Source of the DNA: Streptomyces sp. D2-8 | Lineage (GTDB): Bacteria > Actinomycetota > Actinomycetes > Streptomycetales > Streptomycetaceae | Reading direction: 5' to 3' | DNA: 64,000 bases | Assembly: GCF_023184515.1 (NCBI RefSeq) | Contig: NZ_JAAHBP010000003.1 | Coordinates: forward strand, 248,001 to 312,000 | The notes under the pieces: model-generated | Database searches by the model: none | Told to the model about the DNA's origin: nothing | What the model saw: the letters and a program-made list of their open reading frames with translations, nothing else | Shown here: positions 1 to 8,896 of the stretch, one piece after another | Numbering within the stretch: the first letter of the stretch is position 1 | How the letters are laid out: every line of letters starts with the position of its first letter | Translations under genes and position numbers: made by a program

Positions 1-1
1 T

Positions 2-904
2 GACTGGTCCGTGAAGCGGCCCGGACTGCCGCCCGGGGGCTGGGCGTTCGAGTTCCACAACGACAACTACCCCGACATCGACGACACCGCCGAGGTGATC
101 CTCGCGCTGCGCCGGATCACCCACCACGACCCGGAGCGGCTGGACCGGGCCGTCGCGCGCGGCATGCGCTGGACGCTCGGCATGCAGTCGAGGAACGGCG
201 CCTGGGCCGCCTTCGACGTCGACAACACCAGCCCCTTCCCGAACCGGCTGCCGTTCTGCGACTTCGGCGAGGTCATCGACCCTCCCTCCGCCGACGTCAC
301 CGCGCACGTCGTCGAGATGCTCGCGGTGGAGGGCCTCGCCCACGACCCGCGCACCCGGCGCGGCATCGAGTGGCTGCTGGCCGAGCAGGAACCGGACGGC
401 TCGTGGTTCGGACGCTGGGGCGTCAACTACGTCTACGGCACCGGATCCGTCGTGCCCGCCCTGACCGCCGCCGGCATCCCCGCCGCGCACCCGGCGATCC
501 GGCGGGCCGTGGCCTGGCTGGAGTCGGTCCAGAACGACGACGGCGGCTGGGGCGAGGACCTGCGCTCCTACCAGTACCCCGAGGAGTGGAGCGGCAAGGG
601 CGCCTCGACCGCCTCGCAGACGGCATGGGCGCTGATGGCCCTGCTCGCGGCGGGGGAGCGGGACTCCAAAACCGTCGAACGCGGAGTCGAGTGGCTCGCC
701 GCGACCCAGCAGGCGGACGGCTCCTGGGACGAGCCGTACTTCACGGGGACGGGCTTCCCGTGGGACTTCTCGATCAACTACCACCTCTACCGGCAGGTGT
801 TCCCGCTCACCGCGCTCGGCCGCTATCTGCACGGGGAGCCCTTCGCCGAGAAGCTCCGGGGGAGCGGGACCGGCACGCCGCTCGCCGAGGCCAAGGGGAG
901 CTGA
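2..904 (+). CDS. shc: Squalene-hopene cyclase, C-terminal part (5' end outside window)
   Basis: Cyclises squalene to hopene/hopanol at the membrane, the committed step of hopanoid synthesis. The frame is open from base 2, so this is the 3' part of a longer gene; the GTG at 11 is internal. The catalytic DxDD motif is present as DIDD at about bases 74-85 in the family context YPDIDDTA. Several QW-type repeats follow (QSRNGAW, QEPDGSW, QNDDGGW, QQADGSW), ending in the conserved GTGFPWDF...YHLYRQVFP block. The stop overlaps the next start (ATGA), so it is translationally coupled to the hpnG-like gene. Identification is firm; the N-terminal half is not visible. Confidence 0.95.
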   Translation, partial: DWSVKRPGLPPGGWAFEFHNDNYPDIDDTAEVILALRRITHHDPERLDRAVARGMRWTLGMQSRNGAWAAFDVDNTSPFPNRLPFCDFGEVIDPPSADVTAHVVEMLAVEGLAHDPRTRRGIEWLLAEQEPDGSWFGRWGVNYVYGTGSVVPALTAAGIPAAHPAIRRAVAWLESVQNDDGGWGEDLRSYQYPEEWSGKGASTASQTAWALMALLAAGERDSKTVERGVEWLAATQQADGSWDEPYFTGTGFPWDFSINYHLYRQVFPLTALGRYLHGEPFAEKLRGSGTGTPLAEAKGS

Positions 905-1545
905 TGAGCGCACAGACCGCCCCGGTCCCGCTGCTGATCGCCTGCGCGCTCGGCATCGAGCAGTTCGCCCTGCGCGCGGGCGGCCGGGGCGGGGCCGACG
1001 GGCCGGTCACGGTGCTGCGGACGGGCATGGGGCCGGTGGCCGCCGAGCGGGCCGTCACCCGCATGCTGGCCGACCCGGCCCTGCGCGACGCCGCCGTCCT
1101 GGCCACCGGCTTCTGCGCGGGGCTCGCGCCGGGCATGCACCCCGGTGACCTGGTCGTCGCCGAGGAGACCCGCGACCCGCGCGGCACGACCCCCTGCGTC
1201 GGGACCGAGCTGCTGGTCAAGGAGCTGGCCCGCGCGCTGCCCGGGCGGACCGTGCACACCGGGCCGCTCACCGGCTCCGACCACGTCGTGCGCGGCCCCG
1301 AACGGTCCGCCCTGCGCACGACCGGTGCCATCGCGGTCGACATGGAGTCCGCCGTCACGCTCCTGAGCGCCGTGCGCGCGGGCGAGCGCCCGGTTGCGGC
1401 CGTCCGGGTGGTCGTGGACGCTCCTGAACATGAACTCGTCCGGATCGGCACGGTGCGCGGTGGAATATCAGCTTTCCGCGTCCTTCGTTCCGTCCTTCCC
1501 GCTTTCTTCGAATGGCACCGTTCCTTGCTGCTCCCCAGGAGGTGA
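904..1545 (+). CDS. hpnG: Hopanoid-associated phosphorylase HpnG (adenosylhopane phosphorylase)
   Basis: 213-residue nucleoside-phosphorylase-fold protein. In hopanoid pathways HpnG removes adenine from adenosylhopane, giving phosphoribosylhopane (family knowledge). Visible features are the glycine-rich TGMGPVAAERA segment, the ATGFCAGL strand-turn and the VDMESAV segment, which carries the Met-Glu pair that contacts ribose in this fold. The start overlaps the shc stop (ATGA). The ribosome-binding site of the next gene (AGGAGG at 1537-1542) lies in its last codons. Position between shc and hpnH strongly supports the assignment. Confidence 0.9.
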   Translation: MSAQTAPVPLLIACALGIEQFALRAGGRGGADGPVTVLRTGMGPVAAERAVTRMLADPALRDAAVLATGFCAGLAPGMHPGDLVVAEETRDPRGTTPCVGTELLVKELARALPGRTVHTGPLTGSDHVVRGPERSALRTTGAIAVDMESAVTLLSAVRAGERPVAAVRVVVDAPEHELVRIGTVRGGISAFRVLRSVLPAFFEWHRSLLLPRR

Positions 1546-1550
1546 GCCAG

Positions 1551-2573
1551 ATGGCCATGCCGCTCCGACAGTCCATCAAGGTCGCTACGTACTTGGCTGA
1601 ACAGAAGATCCGCCGACGGGACAAGTTTCCGCTGATCGTCGAGCTGGAGCCGCTGTTCGCCTGCAATCTCAAATGCGAGGGGTGCGGCAAGATCCAGCAT
1701 CCGGCCGGGGTGCTCAAGCAGCGGATGCCGGTCGCCCAGGCCGTGGGGGCGGTCATGGAGTCCGGTGCCCCGATGGTGTCCATCGCCGGTGGCGAGCCGC
1801 TGATGCACCCGCAGATCGACGAGATCGTGCGTCAGCTGGTGGCCAAGCGGAAGTACGTTTTCCTCTGCACCAACGCCATGCTGCTGCGCAAGAAGATGGA
1901 CCAGTTCACGCCGTCGCGCTACTTCGCCTTCGCGGTGCACATCGACGGGCTGCGCGAGCGGCACGACGAGTCGGTCGCCAAGGAGGGTGTGTTCGACGAG
2001 GCCGTGGCGGCGATCAAGGAGGCCAAGCAGCGCGGCTTCCGGGTCACCACCAACTCGACCTTCTTCAACACCGACACCCCGCAGACCATCATCGAGGTGC
2101 TGAACTTCCTCAACGACGACCTCCAGGTCGACGAGATGATGATCTCGCCCGCCTATGCCTACGAGAAGGCCCCCGACCAGGAGCACTTCCTCGGCGTGGA
2201 GCAGACCCGCGAGCTGTTCAAGAAGGCCTTCTCGGGCGGCAACCGGCGGCGCTGGCGGCTCAACCACTCCCCGCTCTTCCTGGACTTCCTGGAGGGCAAG
2301 GTCGACTTCCCGTGCACGGCGTGGGCGATCCCGAACTACTCGCTCTTCGGCTGGCAGCGCCCCTGCTACCTGATGAGCGACGGGTACGTGCCCACGTACC
2401 GGGAGCTGGTCGAGGACACCGACTGGGACAAGTACGGCCGCGGCAAGGACCCGCGCTGCGCCAACTGCATGGCGCACTGCGGCTACGAGCCCACCGCCGT
2501 CCTGGCCACCATGGGATCGCTGAAGGAGTCCCTGCGCGCCATGCGCGAGACGGTCTCCGGGAACCGGGAGTGA
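1551..2573 (+). CDS. hpnH: Adenosyl-hopene transferase HpnH (radical SAM)
   Basis: 340-residue radical SAM enzyme that joins a 5'-deoxyadenosyl group to the hopene skeleton, the first step of C35 side-chain formation (family knowledge). The [4Fe-4S] motif is CNLKCEGC (CX3CX2C) near residue 40, followed by the GGEPLMHP motif. A C-terminal cysteine cluster ([10 protein letters not shown]) resembles SPASM-type extra ligands. The ATG at 1551 is chosen over an in-frame upstream start because AGGAGG sits 8 bases before it and the family begins MAxPLRQ. It lies 5 bases after hpnG. Confidence 0.95.
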   Translation: MAMPLRQSIKVATYLAEQKIRRRDKFPLIVELEPLFACNLKCEGCGKIQHPAGVLKQRMPVAQAVGAVMESGAPMVSIAGGEPLMHPQIDEIVRQLVAKRKYVFLCTNAMLLRKKMDQFTPSRYFAFAVHIDGLRERHDESVAKEGVFDEAVAAIKEAKQRGFRVTTNSTFFNTDTPQTIIEVLNFLNDDLQVDEMMISPAYAYEKAPDQEHFLGVEQTRELFKKAFSGGNRRRWRLNHSPLFLDFLEGKVDFPCTAWAIPNYSLFGWQRPCYLMSDGYVPTYRELVEDTDWDKYGRGKDPRCANCMAHCGYEPTAVLATMGSLKESLRAMRETVSGNRE

Positions 2574-2577
2574 CGTC

Positions 2578-3735
2578 ATGACCGCTGTCCCGCTGGGTGT
2601 CCCCGAGGTGCCGGTCCGGCCGATCGCGCAGCGGCGCGTCTCGCGCCGGATCCAGGTCGGTCCGGTGGCGGTCGGGGGCGGGTCCCCGGTGTCGGTGCAG
2701 TCGATGACGACGACCCGTACGTCGGACATCGGTGCCACGTTGCAGCAGATCGCGGAGCTGACCGCGTCAGGCTGCCAGATCGTCCGGGTCGCCTGCCCCA
2801 CGCAGGACGACGCGGACGCCCTGGCGACCATCGCGCGCAAGTCGCAGATCCCCGTGATCGCGGACATCCACTTCCAGCCCAAGTACGTGTTCGCGGCCAT
2901 CGAGGCGGGCTGTGCGGCGGTCCGCGTCAATCCGGGCAACATCAAGCAGTTCGACGACCGGGTCAAGGAGATCGCCCAGGCGGCGAAGGACCACGGCACG
3001 CCGATCCGGATCGGTGTGAACGCCGGGTCGCTGGACCGGCGTCTCCTCCAGAAGTACGGCAAGGCGACCCCGGAGGCGCTCGTGGAGAGCGCGCTGTGGG
3101 AGGCGTCCCTGTTCGAGGAGCACGGCTTCCGGGACATCAAGATCTCCGTCAAGCACAACGACCCGGTCGTGATGATCGAGGCGTACAGCCAGTTGGCCGA
3201 ACAGTGCGACTACCCGCTGCACCTGGGCGTGACGGAGGCGGGGCCGGCCTTCCAGGGCACGATCAAGTCGGCGGTGGCGTTCGGGGCGCTGCTGTCGCGG
3301 GGCATCGGCGACACGATCCGGGTGTCGCTGTCCGCGCCGCCGGCCGAGGAGGTCAAGGTCGGCATCCAGATCCTCCAGTCCCTCGGACTCAAGGAGCGCC
3401 GGCTGGAGATCGTGTCGTGCCCGTCCTGCGGGCGCGCCCAGGTCGACGTCTACAAGCTGGCCGAGGAGGTCACGGCCGGGCTCGACGGCATGGAGGTGCC
3501 GCTGCGGGTCGCCGTCATGGGGTGTGTGGTCAACGGGCCCGGCGAGGCGCGGGAGGCCGATCTGGGGGTCGCCTCCGGCAACGGCAAGGGGCAGATCTTC
3601 GTCAAGGGCGAGGTCATCAAGACCGTCCCCGAGTCCAAGATCGTCGAGACGCTGATCGAAGAGGCGATGAAGATCGCCGAGCAGATGGAGCAGGACGGCG
3701 TGGGGTCGGGGGAGCCGGCCGTCACCGTGAGCTGA
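2578..3735 (+). CDS. ispG: 4-hydroxy-3-methylbut-2-enyl diphosphate synthase IspG (GcpE)
   Basis: 385-residue MEP-pathway enzyme converting methylerythritol cyclodiphosphate to HMBPP with a [4Fe-4S] cluster. The N-terminal TIM barrel is recognisable ([23 protein letters not shown]). The C-terminal cluster domain carries CPSCGR and CVVNGPGE, which supply the three Cys ligands and the Glu ligand. Full length. It starts 4 bases after hpnH with a GGGAG ribosome-binding site. Streptomyces normally has a second ispG elsewhere, so this is probably the copy dedicated to hopanoid precursor supply (inference). Confidence 0.95.
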   Translation: MTAVPLGVPEVPVRPIAQRRVSRRIQVGPVAVGGGSPVSVQSMTTTRTSDIGATLQQIAELTASGCQIVRVACPTQDDADALATIARKSQIPVIADIHFQPKYVFAAIEAGCAAVRVNPGNIKQFDDRVKEIAQAAKDHGTPIRIGVNAGSLDRRLLQKYGKATPEALVESALWEASLFEEHGFRDIKISVKHNDPVVMIEAYSQLAEQCDYPLHLGVTEAGPAFQGTIKSAVAFGALLSRGIGDTIRVSLSAPPAEEVKVGIQILQSLGLKERRLEIVSCPSCGRAQVDVYKLAEEVTAGLDGMEVPLRVAVMGCVVNGPGEAREADLGVASGNGKGQIFVKGEVIKTVPESKIVETLIEEAMKIAEQMEQDGVGSGEPAVTVS

Positions 3736-3764
3736 GCAGCACGGAATCCGAAGGGGGCCCGAGC

Positions 3765-5660
3765 GTGACGATTCTGGAGAGCATCCGGGGACCACGTGAC
3801 CTGAAGGCGCTGTCCGAGGCGGAACTAGTCGAACTGGCCGAAGAGATCCGGGAGTTCCTGGTGCACGCGGTCGCCAGGACCGGCGGCCATCTGGGACCCA
3901 ACCTGGGCGTGGTGGAGCTGACCATCGCCCTGCACCGGGTCTTCGAGTCGCCGGTCGACCGCATCCTGTGGGACACCGGCCACCAGAGCTACGTCCACAA
4001 ACTGCTGACCGGCCGCCAGGACTTCTCCAAGCTGCGCGGCAAGGGCGGCCTGTCCGGCTACCCCTCACGCGAGGAGTCCGAGCACGACGTCATCGAGAAC
4101 AGCCACGCCTCCACGGCACTCGGCTGGGCCGACGGGCTCGCCAAGGCCCGCCAGGTGCAGGGCGAGAAGGGCCATGTCGTCGCGGTCATCGGCGACGGGG
4201 CGCTCACCGGCGGCATGGCCTGGGAGGCCCTGAACAACATCGCCGCCGCCAAGAACCGCCCGCTGATCATCGTCGTCAACGACAACGAACGCTCCTACGC
4301 CCCCACCATCGGCGGCCTCGCGGGCCACCTCGCCACGCTGCGCACGACGGACGGCTACGAACGGGTCCTCGCCTGGGGCAAGGACGTGCTCCAGGGCACG
4401 CCCCTGGTCGGCAACACCCTCTACGAAGCCCTGCACGGCGCGAAGAAGGGCTTCAAGGACGCGTTCGCCCCGCAAGGCCTCTTCGAGGACCTGGGCCTGA
4501 AGTACGTGGGGCCGATCGACGGGCACGACACCGGAGCCGTGGAGTCCGCGCTGCGGCGCGCGAAGCGCTTCCACGGGCCGGTCCTCGTGCACTGCCTCAC
4601 GGAGAAGGGCCGCGGCTACGAGCCCGCCCTCGCCCACGAGGAGGACCACTTCCACACCGTCGGCGTGATGGACCCGCTGACCTGCGCACCGCTCTCCCCG
4701 TCGGGCGGCCCCTCCTGGACCTCCGTGTTCGGCGAGGAGATCGTCAGGATCGGCGAGGAGCGCCTGGACGTGGTGGCGATCACCGCCGCCATGCTGCATC
4801 CCGTGGGCCTGGGAGGGTTCGCCGAGCGGTTCCCGGACCGGGTGTGGGACGTCGGCATCGCCGAGCAGCACGCGGCCGTGTCCGCGGCGGGCCTGGCGAC
4901 GGGCGGCCTGCACCCGGTCGTCGCCGTCTACGCCACTTTCCTCAACCGCGCCTTCGACCAGCTGCTCATGGACGTCGCCCTGCACCGCTGCGGGGTGACC
5001 TTCGTCCTGGACCGGGCGGGGGTCACCGGCGTCGACGGGGCCTCTCACAACGGCATGTGGGACATGTCCGTCCTCCAGGTCGTGCCCGGGCTCAGGATCG
5101 CCGCCCCGCGGGACGCCGACCAGCTGCGCGCGCAGCTGCGCGAGGCGGTCGCCGTCGACGACGCGCCGACGCTGCTGCGGTTCCCGAAGGAGTCCGTCGG
5201 CCCGTCGATCCCGGCCGTGGACCGGGTGGGCGGACTGGACGTGCTGCACCGTTCCGACCGGCCGCAGGCTCTCCTGGTGGCCGTCGGGGTGATGGCGCCG
5301 GTCTGCCTCCAGGCCGCCGAGCTGCTCGAAGCCCGGGGCATCGGCTGCACCGTCGTCGACCCGCGCTGGGTCAAGCCCGTCGACCCGGCGCTCCCGGGCC
5401 TCGCTGCCGAGCACCGCCTGGTGGCCGTCGTCGAGGACAACAGCCGTGCGGCCGGGGTCGGTTCGGCGGTGGCGCTGGCCCTGGGCGACGCCGAGGTGGA
5501 CGTGCCGGTACGGCGGTTCGGCATCCCCGAGCAGTTCCTCGCGCACGCCAAGCGCGCTGAGGTGCTCGCCGACATCGGCCTGACACCCGTCGAGGTCGCC
5601 GGACGGATCAGCGCGAGCCTGACCGTCAAGGACGAGCTGTCCAAGGAGCCACAGGAATGA
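3765..5660 (+). CDS. dxs: 1-deoxy-D-xylulose-5-phosphate synthase
   Basis: 631-residue thiamine-diphosphate enzyme that condenses pyruvate and glyceraldehyde-3-phosphate, the entry step of the MEP pathway. The N-terminal block has [15 protein letters not shown] and the TPP motif [16 protein letters not shown]...NDN; the transketolase-like pyrimidine domain has [10 protein letters not shown]; the C-terminal domain is complete. The GTG at 3765 gives the family-typical N-terminus and follows a GGGGG-type ribosome-binding site, whereas the upstream open frame is out of family. It overlaps the next gene (ATGA). With ispG it places two flux-controlling MEP enzymes inside the hopanoid operon. Confidence 0.95.
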   Translation: MTILESIRGPRDLKALSEAELVELAEEIREFLVHAVARTGGHLGPNLGVVELTIALHRVFESPVDRILWDTGHQSYVHKLLTGRQDFSKLRGKGGLSGYPSREESEHDVIENSHASTALGWADGLAKARQVQGEKGHVVAVIGDGALTGGMAWEALNNIAAAKNRPLIIVVNDNERSYAPTIGGLAGHLATLRTTDGYERVLAWGKDVLQGTPLVGNTLYEALHGAKKGFKDAFAPQGLFEDLGLKYVGPIDGHDTGAVESALRRAKRFHGPVLVHCLTEKGRGYEPALAHEEDHFHTVGVMDPLTCAPLSPSGGPSWTSVFGEEIVRIGEERLDVVAITAAMLHPVGLGGFAERFPDRVWDVGIAEQHAAVSAAGLATGGLHPVVAVYATFLNRAFDQLLMDVALHRCGVTFVLDRAGVTGVDGASHNGMWDMSVLQVVPGLRIAAPRDADQLRAQLREAVAVDDAPTLLRFPKESVGPSIPAVDRVGGLDVLHRSDRPQALLVAVGVMAPVCLQAAELLEARGIGCTVVDPRWVKPVDPALPGLAAEHRLVAVVEDNSRAAGVGSAVALALGDAEVDVPVRRFGIPEQFLAHAKRAEVLADIGLTPVEVAGRISASLTVKDELSKEPQE

Positions 5661-7072
5661 CAACCGCCGAGTCCGCGTCGGAGTCGTCGCAGGCCGGGGA
5701 GTTCGACCTCGGCAAGCTGCTGGCCGAGCGCGGGGCCGAGCGCTACGAGCTGCACACCCGGCACCTCAACCACCAGCTCCCGCGCATGCTGCACACCATC
5801 GGCTTCGACAAGGTCTACGAGCGCGCCGAAGGCGCATACTTCTACGACGCGGACGGCAACGACTACCTGGACATGCTCGCCGGGTTCGGGGTGATGGGCC
5901 TCGGCCGCCACCACCCCGTCGTCCGCAAGGCGCTGCACGACGTCCTGGACGCGCAGCTCGCCGATCTCACCCGCTTCGACTGCCAGCCGCTGCCGGGCCT
6001 GCTGGCCGAGAAGCTGCTCGCGCACAGCCCGCACCTGGACCGGGTGTTCTTCGGCAACAGCGGCACCGAGGCCGTCGAGGGCGCCCTGAAGTTCGCCCGG
6101 TTCGTCACCGGCAGGCCCAGGGTCCTGTACTGCGCGCACGCCTTCCACGGCCTGACCACCGGCGCCCTCTCCGTGAACGGCGAGTCCGGCTTCCGCGACG
6201 GCTTCGCCCCGCTGCTGCCCGACACGGCCGTTCCGCTCGGCGATCTCGACGCGCTGGAGAAGGAGCTGAAGCAGGGTGACGTCGCCGCGCTGATCGTCGA
6301 GCCGATCCAGGGCAAGGGCGTCCTCACGGGCCCGCCCGGCTGGCTGCGGGCCGCCCAGGAGCTGCTGCACCGGCACAAGGCGCTGCTCATCGCCGACGAG
6401 GTGCAGACGGGCCTCGGCCGGACCGGCGACTTCTACGCCTACCAGCACGAGGACGGCGTGGAACCGGACCTGGTGTGTGTGGCCAAGGCGCTCTCCGGCG
6501 GCTATGTGCCGGTCGGCGCCACGATCGGCAAGGACTGGATCTTCAAGAAGGTCTACTCGTCCATGGACCGGGTGCTGGTCCACTCGGCGAGCTTCGGGTC
6601 CAATGCGCAGGCCATGGCGGCGGGTCTCGCGGTGCTGTCGGTGATGGAGAACGAGCAGATCGTCGCGGGCGTCCGCGCCACCGGGGAGCAGCTCCGGTCC
6701 CGGCTGGCGGCGCTGACGGACCAGTACGAGATGCTCGCCGAGGTCCGCGGCCGGGGCCTGATGATCGGCATCGAGTTCGGCCGGCCGAAGTCGCTGAAGC
6801 TGCGCAGTCGCTGGACCATGCTCCAGGCCGCTCGCAAGGGACTGTTCGCGCAGATGGTCGTCGTTCCGCTGCTCCAGAAGCACCGGATCCTCACCCAGGT
6901 CTCCGGCGACCACATGGAGGTGATCAAGCTGATTCCGCCGCTGATCATCGGCGAGCGGGAGGTGGACCGGTTCGTCGACGCCTTCACGGCCGTGATGGAC
7001 GACGCGCACAACGGCGGGCTGGTGTGGGACTTCGGGAAGACACTGGTCAAGCAGGCGGTGGCCAACCGGTAG
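5657..7072 (+). CDS. hpnO: HpnO-like class III aminotransferase (aminobacteriohopanetriol synthesis)
   Basis: 471-residue PLP-dependent aminotransferase of the ornithine/acetylornithine class. Visible motifs are the cofactor phosphate site [16 protein letters not shown], the metal/cofactor Asp in [13 protein letters not shown], and the Schiff-base Lys in [14 protein letters not shown]. In hopanoid operons this class makes the terminal amine of aminobacteriohopanetriol (HpnO, family knowledge); the exact substrate here is inferred from context. It overlaps dxs by 4 bases and is the last enzyme gene of the operon. The unusual long N-terminus (about 50 residues before the fold) matches the Streptomyces form as I recall it. 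Confidence 0.87.
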   Translation: MTTAESASESSQAGEFDLGKLLAERGAERYELHTRHLNHQLPRMLHTIGFDKVYERAEGAYFYDADGNDYLDMLAGFGVMGLGRHHPVVRKALHDVLDAQLADLTRFDCQPLPGLLAEKLLAHSPHLDRVFFGNSGTEAVEGALKFARFVTGRPRVLYCAHAFHGLTTGALSVNGESGFRDGFAPLLPDTAVPLGDLDALEKELKQGDVAALIVEPIQGKGVLTGPPGWLRAAQELLHRHKALLIADEVQTGLGRTGDFYAYQHEDGVEPDLVCVAKALSGGYVPVGATIGKDWIFKKVYSSMDRVLVHSASFGSNAQAMAAGLAVLSVMENEQIVAGVRATGEQLRSRLAALTDQYEMLAEVRGRGLMIGIEFGRPKSLKLRSRWTMLQAARKGLFAQMVVVPLLQKHRILTQVSGDHMEVIKLIPPLIIGEREVDRFVDAFTAVMDDAHNGGLVWDFGKTLVKQAVANR

Positions 7073-7089
7073 GCGGCGGGTCTTCGGGT

Positions 7090-7126
7090 CTTGCCTGTGA
7101 GGCAAGAAATTTGCCGGTGAGGCAAA
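7090..7126 (+). promoter_or_regulatory. Tandem inverted-repeat operators upstream of the XRE-cupin gene
   Basis: Two near-identical perfect dyads lie 20 bp centre to centre: CTTGCCTGTGAGGCAAG at 7090-7106 and TTTGCCGGTGAGGCAAA at 7110-7126 (core TTGCC-N5-GGCAA). They end 19 bases before the regulator's ATG. Two 17-bp sites on the same DNA face just upstream of an HTH gene are the expected layout of an autoregulatory operator. Binding by the downstream regulator is an inference. Confidence 0.7.
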
Positions 7127-7145
7127 GCTCCGACTGAATGGAGCC

Positions 7146-7790
7146 ATGAGCTCCTCCGAGAACGAGCGGCCCTCCGGCGCCGACTCGCCGGCCGAACCGG
7201 CGGCCGGTGCGCTGCCCGCCGTCGCACCTCAGCTGCGGGCCCTGCGGCGCCAGGCCTCCCTGACGCTCGAGGCCGCGGCCCGCGCCGCAGGGCTGTCGCC
7301 CGCCCACCTCTCCCGTCTGGAGACCGGGCAGCGCCAGCCCTCGCTGCCGATGCTGCTCGCGCTCGCCCGTGTCTACGGTACGACCGTCGCCGAGCTGCTC
7401 GGCGAGACGGTCGCCGGCCGGGACGCCGTCATCCGCGCGGCCGACATGGAACCGACCGCGGCGGGCGGCTGGACCTACTGGCAGGCCGGCGCCACCGGCC
7501 GCGGGATGCAGGCCCTGCGCGTCCACGTCCCCTACGGCTCCCAGGGCGACGTCGTGCGCGTCCACCCCGGCGAGGAGTGGCTCCATGTGCTGCGCGGCCG
7601 GCTGCGGCTGCGCCTCGGGGACTCCACGCACCGGCTGGCGGCCGGCGACAGTGCCCACTTCGACTCGCTCACCCCGCACCGGATCGCCGCCGAGGACCAC
7701 GACGGCGTCGAGCTGCTCTTCGTCCACACCCTGCTGCAGAGCCCCACGGCCGCGCTGTGCCTGGGCCCCACCCCTGGAGAGGCGTCATGA
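7146..7790 (+). CDS. XRE-family regulator with C-terminal cupin domain
   Basis: 214-residue one-component regulator. An N-terminal helix-turn-helix of the Cro/CI type spans residues about 25-80 (LRALRRQASLTLEAAARAAGLSPAHLSRLETGQRQPSLPML is the core, in pieces). A single cupin barrel follows at about residues 125-200 (HPGEEWLHVLRGRLRLRLGD), probably the effector-binding part. It sits 73 bases after hpnO behind two tandem dyads and ends overlapping the next small gene (ATGA). The same gene pair follows the hopanoid operon in S. coelicolor as I recall it, so a link to hopanoid or membrane control is plausible but unproven. Confidence 0.87.
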   Translation: MSSSENERPSGADSPAEPAAGALPAVAPQLRALRRQASLTLEAAARAAGLSPAHLSRLETGQRQPSLPMLLALARVYGTTVAELLGETVAGRDAVIRAADMEPTAAGGWTYWQAGATGRGMQALRVHVPYGSQGDVVRVHPGEEWLHVLRGRLRLRLGDSTHRLAAGDSAHFDSLTPHRIAAEDHDGVELLFVHTLLQSPTAALCLGPTPGEAS

Positions 7791-7906
7791 GCGACATGGA
7801 GGAGAAGTTTCCCCGCACCCTGTGGGTGAGGCTGTTCATCTATCTCATCCTCGGGCACGTCTTCGCCGCGTTCGTGTACCTGCTGTTCGAGGTCGGCGCG
7901 AAGTAG
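7787..7906 (+). CDS. Small single-pass membrane protein (39 residues)
   Basis: Short gene translationally coupled to the XRE-cupin regulator (ATGA overlap). The product has a charged N-terminus (MSDMEEKFPRT) followed by one hydrophobic helix rich in aromatic residues (LFIYLILGHVFAAFVYLLF) and a short charged tail. This is consistent with a small inner-membrane protein; it resembles the Streptomyces DUF6126 family as I recall it. Function is unknown. Coupling to a cupin regulator directly after a hopanoid operon hints at a membrane-state role, which is inference. Confidence 0.75.
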   Translation: MSDMEEKFPRTLWVRLFIYLILGHVFAAFVYLLFEVGAK

Positions 7907-7922
7907 CCCCCGCCCGGGCGCC

Positions 7923-8720
7923 TCAGTCGAGGAGCCGCTCGCGCAGCCGCTCTCGGGTCTCCGGGGTGAGCTTCAGCCCCTTCTCCAGGTAGGGGTCGAC
8001 GCCGCCCCAGGTCTCCTCGATGGTGTCGAAGGCCGCCGTCAGGTACTCGGCGCGCGCGTCGAAGAGGGGGCTGAGCAGCTCCATGACCTCGGGGGAGTAG
8101 GCCGAGGCGGCGGAGCTGCTGCGGTGCACCTTGTAACGGCGGTGCTTGGCGTTCGACTTCAGGTAGTCCTCGACGATCGCCTCCTGCTCGACGCCGACCG
8201 CGAGCAGCGTCACCGCGACGGACAGACCCGCGCGGTCCTTGCCCGCCGCGCAGTGCATCAGCGCGGGGACGCTGTCCTGCGCGAGCGCGTGCAGCACCCG
8301 GGAGTGTTCGTCGGTGCGGTGCTTGATGATCGTGCGGTAGGAGGCGATCATGCGGCCCGCGCCCTTGCCGTCCGAGAGGATCTCGCGCAGCTGGTCCAGA
8401 TCGCCGTCGCGGACCATCTTCCAGAACTCGGCGCCGTCGGCGGGGTCGCTCAGCGGCAGGTTCACATTGCGCACGCCGGGCAGCTCGACGTCCGGGCCCT
8501 CGAGCTTCTGGTCGGCCGCGTTGCGGAAGTCGAAGATCGTGTGCAGGCTCAGAGTGCTCAGGAAGGCGGCGTCCTCCCCGGTCGCGTGGGCGAGGTGGCC
8601 GCTGCGGAACAGCACTCCCTGGCGCACCCGCCGTCCGTCCACGGTCGGAAGTCCGCCCACATCACGGAAGTTGCGCACTCCGGCCAGCTCGGGCTCGGTC
8701 GACGGGACCTGCTGTGTCAC
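7923..8720 (-). CDS. Tyrosine/dual-specificity protein phosphatase
   Basis: 265-residue cytoplasmic phosphatase of the bacterial MptpB/LipA-like type. The P-loop HCAAGKDRAG (Cx5R) carries the catalytic Cys and Arg. The N-terminal family signature GVRNFRDVGG and the FRSGHL segment are also present. The GTG at 8720 is chosen because GGAGGA lies 8 bases upstream; the longer open frame adds an Arg-rich, non-conserved 31-residue extension. It is convergent with the hopanoid block and divergent from the alpha-galactosidase pseudogene. Substrate unknown. Confidence 0.88.
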   Translation of the reverse strand: MTQQVPSTEPELAGVRNFRDVGGLPTVDGRRVRQGVLFRSGHLAHATGEDAAFLSTLSLHTIFDFRNAADQKLEGPDVELPGVRNVNLPLSDPADGAEFWKMVRDGDLDQLREILSDGKGAGRMIASYRTIIKHRTDEHSRVLHALAQDSVPALMHCAAGKDRAGLSVAVTLLAVGVEQEAIVEDYLKSNAKHRRYKVHRSSSAASAYSPEVMELLSPLFDARAEYLTAAFDTIEETWGGVDPYLEKGLKLTPETRERLRERLLD

Positions 8721-8896
8721 GAGGGCTCCTCCCCTTCGGCGCCGCCGCCGCGGCTCGTCGGCGGGCACCACTCGACGATACGACATGCCTGCCTGGGGCA
8801 ATGAGTTGTCCACAGGCGTTGCCCGGAGCCCCCGCTGCCCTTGATGATGTTGCCGCCTGGTCGCACCTGGTCGGGCTTGTTCGAATCTGTGAGGGC

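Noticed and set aside
807..3158. 783-codon minus-strand frame over the hopanoid genes
   Set aside because: No family signal; opposite strand has shc, hpnG, hpnH and ispG.
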